Source of the DNA: 13-2-20CM-66-19 sp963760225
Lineage (GTDB): Bacteria > Pseudomonadota > Gammaproteobacteria > Steroidobacterales > Steroidobacteraceae
Length of the DNA: 64,000 bases
Direction of reading: 5' to 3'
NCBI GenBank assembly: GCA_963760225.1
Contig: CAVXCD010000003.1
Coordinates: 1,488,001 to 1,552,000 of the forward strand
In this document: positions 23,816-31,450 of the stretch, one piece after another
Layout: each line of letters opens with the position of its first letter
Numbering within the stretch: position 1 is the first letter of the stretch
Position numbers and translations under genes: made by a program
The notes under the pieces: model-generated
Seen by the model: only the letters and a program-made list of their open reading frames with translations
The model's database searches: none
What the model was told of the DNA's origin: nothing

Positions 23816-25907
23816 TGACGATCGAGCCGCCGCCACCGTTCCTGTTGGCAATACCACCATTCGTACTCACCGTGAAGGTGGCGCCGAGGGGTCCGATGCT
23901 GCCGCCACCACCACCGCCGCCATCGGCCCCAGGTCCACTACCCCCGCCACCACCACCGCCGTAGCCACCGCCGCCGCCGCCACCACAGCAATCATTGCCT
24001 CCGGCGCCCCCTGCGCCTGCGCCGCTGCCGGCGCCACCGGCGCCCCCGTTGCCGCCGGCACCACCCGCGCCGCCACTCCCAGTGCCGCCCGCGTGGCCGG
24101 CGAGATAGGTCCCCGGACCACCTGCGCCACCGGTGCCGCCGTGGCCACCGACGCCACCTGCGCTGTTGCCTCCGTTGTTTCCGATTGCGGTGCCGCTGCC
24201 GCCGCCGTTGCCGCCCGGCGCGGCGCCGGGCGCACCGCCGTAGCCACCGCCACTACCGCCGCCGGCGCCCGCGATGATCTGGCTGACGGTGCCGGCATTG
24301 ACGTTGCTCGAAGCGCCGCCACCGCCCGAGATGTTGCCGGCGCTGCCGCCGCCGCCGGCGCCCACGAAGAGAGCGAAGGTCTGTCCGGGCGTGACGCTCA
24401 AGGTTGCCGTCACGACGCCACCATTGCCTCCGTTGTATTCAATACTGCCGCCGCCGCCGCCGCCGGTGGCAACGACCTGTATCGAAGTCACGCCGTCCGG
24501 TACGGTCCAGGAATAGGGCCCTGAAGTGGTGTAACTCACCACATTCGAGCCGCAGCTGACCGCCACCGTCGTGACGTCGATCGTGGCGACACTGCCGCTG
24601 CCGTCGCTCAGCGTGCAGAGCTGCGCGGCGGGCTGCGTCTGCACGGTGACGTCATAGATCGACCCCGAAGTCACGGCGGTCGGCATGGTGAACATAGCGG
24701 CATTGGCCGCCACGTCGAGGGTATCCGTGCCGTTCGCGAGCACGAGGCCGCTCGCAGTCAAGTCGCTGATACTGCCGCCGATGGTGTAGGTGGCGAGCGC
24801 ACAGGTGATGGCCACGTTGGCCACCGGAGCGGCCGGCATGGGCCCCATGGCGTTGCTCGCTGTACAGGTTAGACCTGTGGGCTGAGTCTGGACCGTCACG
24901 GCATACGCGCTGCCGTAGGCTACGGCCGTCGGCATCGTGAAGCTCGTGGCGTTGGCAGCGGCCGTGAGCGTGTCTGTCCCATTAGCGAGCACGAGGCCGC
25001 TCGCGGTCAGGCCGCTGATGGTGCCGCCGAGCGAGTAGGTTTGATCCGCGCACGTCACGGCCACGTTGGTTACCGCGGCGGCGGGCATCGTGCTCGAGCC
25101 GTGGGTGACCGTGCAGGAGAGGCCCGTGGGCGGTGTGTGCACGGTCACTGCGTACGCGCTGCCGAAAGACACCGCGGTCGGCATCGTGAAGTTCGTAGCG
25201 TTCGCAGTGACATCGAGTGTGTCCAAGCCGTTGGCGAGCACGAGCCCGCTGGTCGTCAGACCGCTGATCGATCCGCCCAGGCTGAAGGGCAGGTCAGTGC
25301 AGCTGATCAGCACGGAATTGACGTTGCCGGCCGGCATCGTCCCGGTACCTTTGGTGACCGCACACCCAAGACCTGTCGGTTGCGCCTCGACGGTCACTGA
25401 ATAACCGCTGCCATTCGCAACCGGCGTTGCGAAGGTGAACGTTGTGGCACTCGGCGCCACGCTTACCGTGTCGCTGCCAGTGGCGAGCACCAGACCCGAA
25501 CTCGTAAGTCCGCTCACCGTTCCCCCCAGGCTGTACGCCTGCTCGGAGCACGCGACGACCACGTTCGCCACATTGGCGGTCGAAGCGGTGCCGCTGCCAT
25601 TGCTCACCGTGCATAGCTGTCCTGCCGGTTGCGTCTGTACCGTCACTGCGTAGGCCGACCCGGAAGTGAGCACCGATCCAAAGGTGAAGCTACGCGCCCC
25701 GGAGCTCACCGTGACCGGTTGGCTCTCGTTGGCGAGCACCAAACCGGAGGCACTGAGCCCGCTGACCGTTCCGCGCAATGTAGAGGTGGGCGGCGTGGAT
25801 GGCGTGATGACGCTACCGCTGGAGCACGCAGCCACCAGGGTGATGAGCGTCATCAGCCATCCCAGGTGTGCAAGCGTTTGCATGCGGCGAGAATTGTTGA
25901 GACTCAT
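23799..25907 (-). CDS. Repeat-rich, glycine-rich surface lipoprotein (copy 1)
   Basis: 702 residues from ATG 25907 (AGGAG upstream). The lipobox LVAAC near residue 30 marks a lipoprotein. Five tandem beta-rich repeats of about 80 residues follow, each with G-x-[VI]-S-x-L, GLVLA, TVQTQP-like and two Cys. Next comes a linker strand (YSWTVPDGVTSIQVVATGG) and then about 190 residues of Gly/Ala-rich sequence, ending in a short strand. It is probably an outer-membrane or surface adhesin-like protein; no enzyme motif. A paralogue lies at 50730-52640. Confidence 0.8.
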   Translation of the reverse strand: MSLNNSRRMQTLAHLGWLMTLITLVAACSSGSVITPSTPPTSTLRGTVSGLSASGLVLANESQPVTVSSGARSFTFGSVLTSGSAYAVTVQTQPAGQLCTVSNGSGTASTANVANVVVACSEQAYSLGGTVSGLTSSGLVLATGSDTVSVAPSATTFTFATPVANGSGYSVTVEAQPTGLGCAVTKGTGTMPAGNVNSVLISCTDLPFSLGGSISGLTTSGLVLANGLDTLDVTANATNFTMPTAVSFGSAYAVTVHTPPTGLSCTVTHGSSTMPAAAVTNVAVTCADQTYSLGGTISGLTASGLVLANGTDTLTAAANATSFTMPTAVAYGSAYAVTVQTQPTGLTCTASNAMGPMPAAPVANVAITCALATYTIGGSISDLTASGLVLANGTDTLDVAANAAMFTMPTAVTSGSIYDVTVQTQPAAQLCTLSDGSGSVATIDVTTVAVSCGSNVVSYTTSGPYSWTVPDGVTSIQVVATGGGGGGSIEYNGGNGGVVTATLSVTPGQTFALFVGAGGGGSAGNISGGGGASSNVNAGTVSQIIAGAGGGSGGGYGGAPGAAPGGNGGGSGTAIGNNGGNSAGGVGGHGGTGGAGGPGTYLAGHAGGTGSGGAGGAGGNGGAGGAGSGAGAGGAGGNDCCGGGGGGGYGGGGGGGSGPGADGGGGGGGSIGPLGATFTVSTNGGIANRNGGGGSIVITTNP

Positions 25908-26108
25908 TCGACTCCTGCCTTCCCAGTTAGCGTTGCGATTGCTGAACAGCAACACGCAACTGTATGAGGAGGGCTTGAGGGCAGAATCGGTAATTGCCGC
26001 AGAGCGCGCGGACTTACGTCACGGATTGGGAGAGGCTGCGGCCCGGCGCGTTGCGCGCGAGCGGAAAGCTGACAGCGCCTGGATCACTCCGATCGCGAGG
26101 GCCCGCTG

Positions 26109-26474
26109 TCAGTTCGTAGCGCACGCCGCATCGGCATAGACGTGCACCGTATCGCTGTTGTTCAAATGAGACTTGTCCTGATGCCCGCACATGCGCATGT
26201 CCGCGCCGTCGGTCCGCGCGGTCCACGACACGTGTCCGTGACCGGAGCCATCGGCGGCGATCGTGATGGAAATCGAGGCGAAGCTGTTGATGGTTTGGTT
26301 GGGCACCACCCGTTCAGCGCGACGGGTATTCAGATCGTAGACAGTCACGATCAGGTTTTTCGTCGTGTTGTTGTTGATGTTGATCGTTATCCCGTCGCCG
26401 CCGAAAACCGCCGTGCTGCCTGAAATGAAAAGCACCTGGATGACTCTCGCCACGGACTGCTTGCGAGCGCGCAT
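26109..26474 (-). CDS. Small exported hypothetical protein
   Basis: 121 residues. The N-terminus is hydrophobic (VIQVLFISGSTAVFG), then a beta-rich domain (ITININNNTTKNLIVTVYDL) with Cys at about 96 and 118. The frame continues open far upstream inside the next gene, but this ATG begins the plausible protein. Shine-Dalgarno is poor. The 200-bp gap to the lipoprotein gene (25908-26108) shows no gene. Function unknown. Confidence 0.6.
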   Translation of the reverse strand: MRARKQSVARVIQVLFISGSTAVFGGDGITININNNTTKNLIVTVYDLNTRRAERVVPNQTINSFASISITIAADGSGHGHVSWTARTDGADMRMCGHQDKSHLNNSDTVHVYADAACATN

Positions 26475-26526
26475 GGGAGCCAATAATAACGAGGGGCCGC
26501 GGCTGGCGCGCGCTGTCGTGCTACCG

Positions 26527-27780
26527 TCAGGTTCCCGCTTTCGTCGGACAGGTGAACTCCTTCTGTCCTGCCCTGGCAGCGTCGGGCTGGACGAGTTTCC
26601 AGCCCGGCGGGATGTCGAACTGCGCGGCCGGCACTGTGCCCGGTGTAATCGCGGTAGTCTCGATGGTGATCTGCGCGGCCTGCACCATGCCGGGCGGCAG
26701 TGCGTTTGCGGACGCGGGGGCAGCCGCACCGGGCGCCGCGGCGTCCTGCTGCTTCTTCTGAAACAGTCCACCCACCAGCTTGCTGCCGAAGGCGCTGGCG
26801 GCCGAGCTGAGCGCCGAGCTGCCGGCGTTGTTGCCGGCGGTGTTGGCCGCGGCAGTGCCCGCCGCGGATCCCGCGGCGCCCGGTGCAGAGCCGGCCGCAG
26901 CATCGCCGGCGGCCTGGCCGGCGCTGGCGACCACGTTGTCGCTGCCCGCACTTTGCGGCTGCGACTTCGCCGCGCCACAACGCGGACCACCGAAGGCGAT
27001 GCGCATCGTCGTCTTGAGCGGGAACCCCTTGAGATCCGCCGCCTTGCCTGAGAGCTGCTTCAGGCTGTCGGCGTACGGTGCGAGAAACTGGCGCATCTGC
27101 TTCTGCAGGCCCGCGTCGGCTGCATCCAGTCCCATCTTGTGGGCGTAGGCGAGCTGGAACGCCTGGCGGTCCGAGAGGCCGTCGAGCTGGTCCTGCGTGA
27201 GCCACTCGTCGAAGGCGAACATGAAGTCGCAGACATCGCCCGTCTGCGGGTTGGTGCAGCTTTGTGTGAGGGCGATCTGCGTCAGCTGCGCGTCGTGACC
27301 TGCGAAGCTCGCGTGGGTGCCCGGCTGTTTCACGTCGAAGCGCGGCGCGCTCATCTGGCACTTCGAGGTATCCGGCGCGGAGGAGGCGCCCTGCATCGCC
27401 GGGCACTGCTGCATCTTCTGCAGCGTCGCCTGCGCCTGTTGCTGTGCCGCCAGGCGCTGCGCCTCGGTGGGGAAGGCACTCTCGCGGTACTCCTTCTTTC
27501 TCGGCTCCAGCGTCCAGCGCACGTCGCGATCGAGACGGATGATCTCTGCGCTCTGCGCATTGCCGCACAGCATCGACATGAAACCTTCACATTGCAGGTC
27601 GCTGTCGCGGCGCTGCTTGTCACTCGCGGTGTATTCGCTGGCCGTGCCGTGCGCCTTGAACAGGCTGAAGTCGAAGCTGGTCTGCTGCTGGATGGTGACG
27701 TCCGCAACGGCTGCGGTGGCGGTGAGCCCCGCGACGGTGAGTGCTGCGAGCAACTGCGGGACGCTGCACGGGTGGCGCAT
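26527..27780 (-). CDS. Exported hypothetical protein
   Basis: 417 residues from MRHPCSVPQLLAALTVAGLT, a signal peptide ending AVADV. The mature N-terminal half has several Cys (LQCEGFMSMLCG, QQCPAMQG, QSCTNPQTGDVC) and DEWLTQDQLDGL. A long Ala/Gly-rich linker (about 295-350) leads to a short C-terminal beta region (PGWKLVQPDAA). It is periplasmic by its signal peptide. I do not recognise the family. It is divergent from the dienelactone hydrolase gene. Confidence 0.75.
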   Translation of the reverse strand: MRHPCSVPQLLAALTVAGLTATAAVADVTIQQQTSFDFSLFKAHGTASEYTASDKQRRDSDLQCEGFMSMLCGNAQSAEIIRLDRDVRWTLEPRKKEYRESAFPTEAQRLAAQQQAQATLQKMQQCPAMQGASSAPDTSKCQMSAPRFDVKQPGTHASFAGHDAQLTQIALTQSCTNPQTGDVCDFMFAFDEWLTQDQLDGLSDRQAFQLAYAHKMGLDAADAGLQKQMRQFLAPYADSLKQLSGKAADLKGFPLKTTMRIAFGGPRCGAAKSQPQSAGSDNVVASAGQAAGDAAAGSAPGAAGSAAGTAAANTAGNNAGSSALSSAASAFGSKLVGGLFQKKQQDAAAPGAAAPASANALPPGMVQAAQITIETTAITPGTVPAAQFDIPPGWKLVQPDAARAGQKEFTCPTKAGT

Positions 27781-27944
27781 ATTTTTCTCTCCCCTGGGGA
27801 AGGCACGTACGCCGCGCGCACGGCCAAGCTGTGGATCAGGCGCGCAGTCTAATCGCGCGGGACCCACAAGGGGAGGTGGGCGTGCTTGCGGGCGTACACG
27901 CCTTGTCGCAGCATGGCGCGCGGCCAGACACCGCAGGAGTGACC

Positions 27945-28820
27945 ATGTGCGATAACGACACGATGGATGATGCGCTCGAGTACCGGCTCAGGGCGGGCTT
28001 GTCGCGACGGCAGTTCGGGGCGCTGACGCTCGGTGCGGGACTCGTGGCTGCGCTGCCGCCGGTGGCGGGAGCGGCCGAGGTGCAGGAATCCGAGGTCGAC
28101 ATCAAGACCCCGGACGGCACGGCGGATGCCTATTTTGTGCATCCGGTCGGCGCGGCACGCCCGGCGGTGCTCGTCTGGCCGGATATCTTCGGACTGCGCC
28201 CGGCGTTCCGGCAGATGGGCAAGCGACTCGCGGAGTCAGGGTACGCCGTCCTCGTCGTGAATCCGTTCTACCGCACGCAGCGAGCCCCGACCGCTCCGGA
28301 GCGTCCGGACTTCAACGATCCGGCCACCCGCGGCGCACTGATGGACCTGATGCACACGCTGACACCGGTGACGACCGTCACCGACGCGCAGGCCTTCATC
28401 GCCTGGCTCGACAGCCAGCCGGCCGTGGACCGCAAGCGCAAGATGGGCACGACCGGTTACTGCATGGGCGGTCCGCTCACGATGCGTACCGCGGCCGCCG
28501 CGCCGCAGCGCGTCGGCGCCGGCGGCTCCTTCCACGGCGGCGGCCTGGTGACCGACAAGCCGGACAGCCCGCACCTGCTCATCCCGCAGATGAAGGCGCA
28601 TTACCTGATCGCCATCGCCGCCAACGACGATGAGCGCCAGCCGGAGGCGAAGGACGTGCTACGCGCGGCGTTTGACAAAGCGCACCTGAAGGCGGAGATC
28701 GAGGTGTATGCCGGCACCATGCACGGGTGGTGTCCGCCGGACTCGCAGGTGTACAACCACGACCAGGCGGAGAAGGCCTGGGGCCGCGTGCTGGTGCTCT
28801 TCAAGAGCACGCTGGTCTAG
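27945..28820 (+). CDS. Dienelactone hydrolase family protein, Tat-exported
   Basis: 291 residues from ATG 27945 (CAGGAGT upstream). The N-terminus carries the twin-arginine signal SRRQFGALTLGAGLVAALP. The alpha/beta hydrolase fold shows the nucleophilic Cys in TGYCMGG and the catalytic His in TMHGWCPP, the family pattern for carboxymethylenebutenolidase-like enzymes. It hydrolyses ester or lactone bonds; substrate unknown. It is convergent with the NTF2-like gene. Confidence 0.85.
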   Translation: MCDNDTMDDALEYRLRAGLSRRQFGALTLGAGLVAALPPVAGAAEVQESEVDIKTPDGTADAYFVHPVGAARPAVLVWPDIFGLRPAFRQMGKRLAESGYAVLVVNPFYRTQRAPTAPERPDFNDPATRGALMDLMHTLTPVTTVTDAQAFIAWLDSQPAVDRKRKMGTTGYCMGGPLTMRTAAAAPQRVGAGGSFHGGGLVTDKPDSPHLLIPQMKAHYLIAIAANDDERQPEAKDVLRAAFDKAHLKAEIEVYAGTMHGWCPPDSQVYNHDQAEKAWGRVLVLFKSTLV

Positions 28821-28871
28821 CTGCGGCCGCACCTCCGCCGCGAGCAGCGGCGGGCGCGCTACAGGCGCGCG

Positions 28872-29369
28872 CTACAGGCCGAGGTCGCTCAGGCCCGGGT
28901 GAGCCGCGGGCCGCGCTCCGGGCGCGCTCCAGTGGTACTTGCGCTCGGCAGCGCTGATCGGCACATCGTTGATCGAGGCGAAGCGGCGGCGCATCAGGCC
29001 GCCCGCGTCGAACTCCCAGTTCTCGTTCCCGTAAGAGCGGAACCAGTGAGCGGAATCATCGTGCCACTCGTAAGCAAAGCGCACCGCGATGCGGTCGGCA
29101 CCAAACGCCCAGATCTCCTTGATGAGGCGGTAGTCGAGCTCGCGGTTCCACTTGCGCTGCAGGAACTCACGGATCGGCTGGCGGCCGCGCAGGAACTCGG
29201 CACGGTTGCGCCACTCGGAATCCTCGCTGTAGGCGAGCGCTACGCGCTGCGGATCGCGGCTGTTCCAGGCGTCCTCGGCCATGCGCACCTTGGCAACCGC
29301 GCTCTCCGCTGTGAACGGCGGGCGGATGGGCGCCGGCGCTGCGGCAGCGGTGTTGTCGTTTCCGGTCAT
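28872..29369 (-). CDS. NTF2-like protein (DUF1348)
   Basis: 165 residues from MTGNDN; the start overlaps the MFS gene stop (ATGA). The motif string AYSEDSEWRNRAEFLRGR and later FAYEWHDDSAHWFRSYGNE are typical of DUF1348 proteins with the SnoaL/NTF2 cone fold. Possibly a small-molecule-binding or stress protein; role unproven. It is cotranscribed with the exporter upstream. Confidence 0.8.
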   Translation of the reverse strand: MTGNDNTAAAAPAPIRPPFTAESAVAKVRMAEDAWNSRDPQRVALAYSEDSEWRNRAEFLRGRQPIREFLQRKWNRELDYRLIKEIWAFGADRIAVRFAYEWHDDSAHWFRSYGNENWEFDAGGLMRRRFASINDVPISAAERKYHWSAPGARPAAHPGLSDLGL

Positions 29370-30772
29370 GCGTGTGCCTCGTTGCCGCGGCTCAGTCGCC
29401 CGGCGCTGAATGCCGCACCGGCGAGCGCCAGCAGCGCTCCGGCCCACAGTGCGATGTTAGATCCCGCCGCGGCATAGATGCCGAACAGGATCGCGACGGC
29501 GGCGGCGCCCAGCGCCTGCCCGAGCAAGCGCCCGACGCCCAGCAGGCCGCCGGCCGCGCCGCTGCGCTGGCGCGGTGCAGACGCGAGTATGGTGCGATTG
29601 TTCGGCGCCTGGAAGAAGCCGAATCCCAGCCCGCACAGCAGCATGCGCCACACGACGGATCCTTCCGCGGCATGCGCCGGCAGCAGCGCGAGCAGTGCCA
29701 GGCCCGCGGCCAGCACCAGCAGGCCGCAGGCCCCGAGGGCGCCGGCGGCATAGCGGTCCGTCAGGTGTCCGGCCAGTGGCGCCGCCACGGCGAGCGCCAG
29801 CGGCCAGGGCGTCATCAGCAATCCGGTGGTCACCGCGCTGTGGCCGAGGCGCTGGATCTCGAACGGCAGCGCGACCAGCGCGGCGGTCTGCGCCATGAAC
29901 GCGCACACCGAGGTCAGCAGCGACAGCGACAGGATGCGGATGCGCAGCAGGTCGAAGGGGATGAGCGGCGCGACGCGCGGGCGCTCGTGCCGCACCAGGA
30001 GCCACGCCAGCGCGCCGCCGCACGCCAGTTGCAGCAGCGCCAGGGCGCGCGAGCCCTGGTGCGCGAACGACTGCAGACCGCTCACCAGCAGGCCGAACGC
30101 CCCGGCGCACAGCGCGGCGCCGGCGTAGTTGAGCGGCCGCGGGGTGCGCTCGGTTTCCGGCAGCGACGCGAGCGCAATGCAGATCGTGATCAACCCGAGC
30201 GGCACGTTGATGCCGAACAGCCAGCGCCAGTGCGCCACCGCCAGCACTGCCGCGGCAATGGTGGGACCGAGCGCGGCCGAGGTGGCGATCACGAAGGCGT
30301 TGATGCCGATCGCGCGGCCGAGGTAGCGGTGCGGGTAGGTGAAGCGCACCAGCGCCGGACCCACACTCATGATGCCGGCCGCGCCGAATCCCTGGACGAT
30401 GCGCGCGATGCTCAGCGCCGCGAGCGTCGGGGCGAACGCGCAGGCCAGCGAGGCGAGCGTGAACACCGCCAGTCCGGTCTGCGCCACGCGCCGGTAGCCG
30501 ACGATCTCGCCGAGCGAGGCGAGCGGCAGCAGCAGCACCAGGATCGCCAGCTGGTAGGCGTTGATGACCCAGATCGAGGCGGCCGGCGTAGCGCCGAAAT
30601 CGCGCGCGATGGTGGGCAGCGCCACGTTGGCGATGCTGCTGTCGAGCACCGACATCGCGATGGCCAGCGCAATCGCGGCCATCGCCCAGTAGCGGCGCGG
30701 CACCGGCAGGCCATCGGCGTGTACGGCAGCGGAATGCGGAACGGCACCAGGGGCGCTCATGGCGCGCATCAT
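29366..30772 (-). CDS. MFS drug-resistance transporter, DHA2 (14-TM) type
   Basis: 468 residues with about 14 hydrophobic segments. LDSSIANVALPTIARDFG at the first helix is the DHA2 (EmrB/QacA) signature, and ARIVQGFGAAGIMSVGPALV is motif C-like. It would export drugs or metabolites by proton antiport at the inner membrane. No membrane-fusion partner is adjacent; the downstream coupled gene is the NTF2-like protein. Confidence 0.88.
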   Translation of the reverse strand: MMRAMSAPGAVPHSAAVHADGLPVPRRYWAMAAIALAIAMSVLDSSIANVALPTIARDFGATPAASIWVINAYQLAILVLLLPLASLGEIVGYRRVAQTGLAVFTLASLACAFAPTLAALSIARIVQGFGAAGIMSVGPALVRFTYPHRYLGRAIGINAFVIATSAALGPTIAAAVLAVAHWRWLFGINVPLGLITICIALASLPETERTPRPLNYAGAALCAGAFGLLVSGLQSFAHQGSRALALLQLACGGALAWLLVRHERPRVAPLIPFDLLRIRILSLSLLTSVCAFMAQTAALVALPFEIQRLGHSAVTTGLLMTPWPLALAVAAPLAGHLTDRYAAGALGACGLLVLAAGLALLALLPAHAAEGSVVWRMLLCGLGFGFFQAPNNRTILASAPRQRSGAAGGLLGVGRLLGQALGAAAVAILFGIYAAAGSNIALWAGALLALAGAAFSAGRLSRGNEAHA

Positions 30773-30866
30773 ATAGGCCGAACACCCGGGCGGAAGCCTG
30801 TCATAACACGGTTGCGCCGCCCGCGGCGCGCCGCGCTGCTACAATCGACCGTACAGCGAGCGCGGA

Positions 30867-31376
30867 TTGCACGTCAGCCATAGGACCCTCGTGTACCGGC
30901 CCTTACAACAACAACAAGCCCGCGGGCGGCACCCGGGCGGCGCCGAACGGCGCGCCAGCGAGCGGCGCCAGCAGGGGCTGCGCGCGCTACTGCACGGCAG
31001 CTTGCGCCCGCGCCGGCACGGGCCGCGCCGCGCCGGTGATCGCGCCGCGAGCGCGATCGACTGGCACCACGCACAGTGGCTGGCGGTCGCACTGCTCATC
31101 GTGCTGTGCTCCTGCGGCGATGCGTTCCTCACGCTGCTGCTGGTGGAGCGTGGCGCGCGGGAAGTGAACCCGGTGATGGCGCCGCTGGTCGCCGGATCGG
31201 CAGCCGCGTTCGCCGGGGTGAAGATTGCGCTGACCGGCGTGGGGGTGGTGCTGCTCACGCAGCTGGCACGCATCCGCGCCTTCGGCCGCATTCCGGTGGG
31301 GGTGGTGCTGTACCTGGTGCTCGCCATCTACAGCGCACTGATTTGCTACGAGTTCCACCTGCTCGGGGGCCCGTAG
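30867..31376 (+). CDS. Small membrane protein (DUF5658-like)
   Basis: 169 residues from TTG 30867; GTG 30891 is an alternative. The N-terminal 60 residues are Arg/Gln-rich and probably cytoplasmic. Three or four membrane helices follow (WLAVALLIVLCSCGDAFLTL, VKIALTGVGVVLLTQLA, GVVLYLVLAIYSALICYEF), with the family-like ER-GAREVNPVMAPL loop. Role unknown. It lies 75 bp upstream of sucA. Confidence 0.7.
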   Translation: MHVSHRTLVYRPLQQQQARGRHPGGAERRASERRQQGLRALLHGSLRPRRHGPRRAGDRAASAIDWHHAQWLAVALLIVLCSCGDAFLTLLLVERGAREVNPVMAPLVAGSAAAFAGVKIALTGVGVVLLTQLARIRAFGRIPVGVVLYLVLAIYSALICYEFHLLGGP

Positions 31377-31450
31377 GCCGCAGCCGGGGAGGGCAGCGCC
31401 GCGCCGCGGCTTTTCCGCTAGACTAACGCTTCGCCCGCCCGCTGCGCGTT

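Noticed and set aside
23860..24530. GC-rich trinucleotide repeats as a CRISPR-like or satellite array
   Set aside because: They are the coding sequence of the Gly-rich domain of the lipoprotein; no spacer-repeat structure.
29372..30883. Long plus-strand open frame opposite the MFS gene
   Set aside because: Arg/Gln/His-rich translation without domain features; a by-product of GC-rich codon use on the real minus-strand transporter gene.
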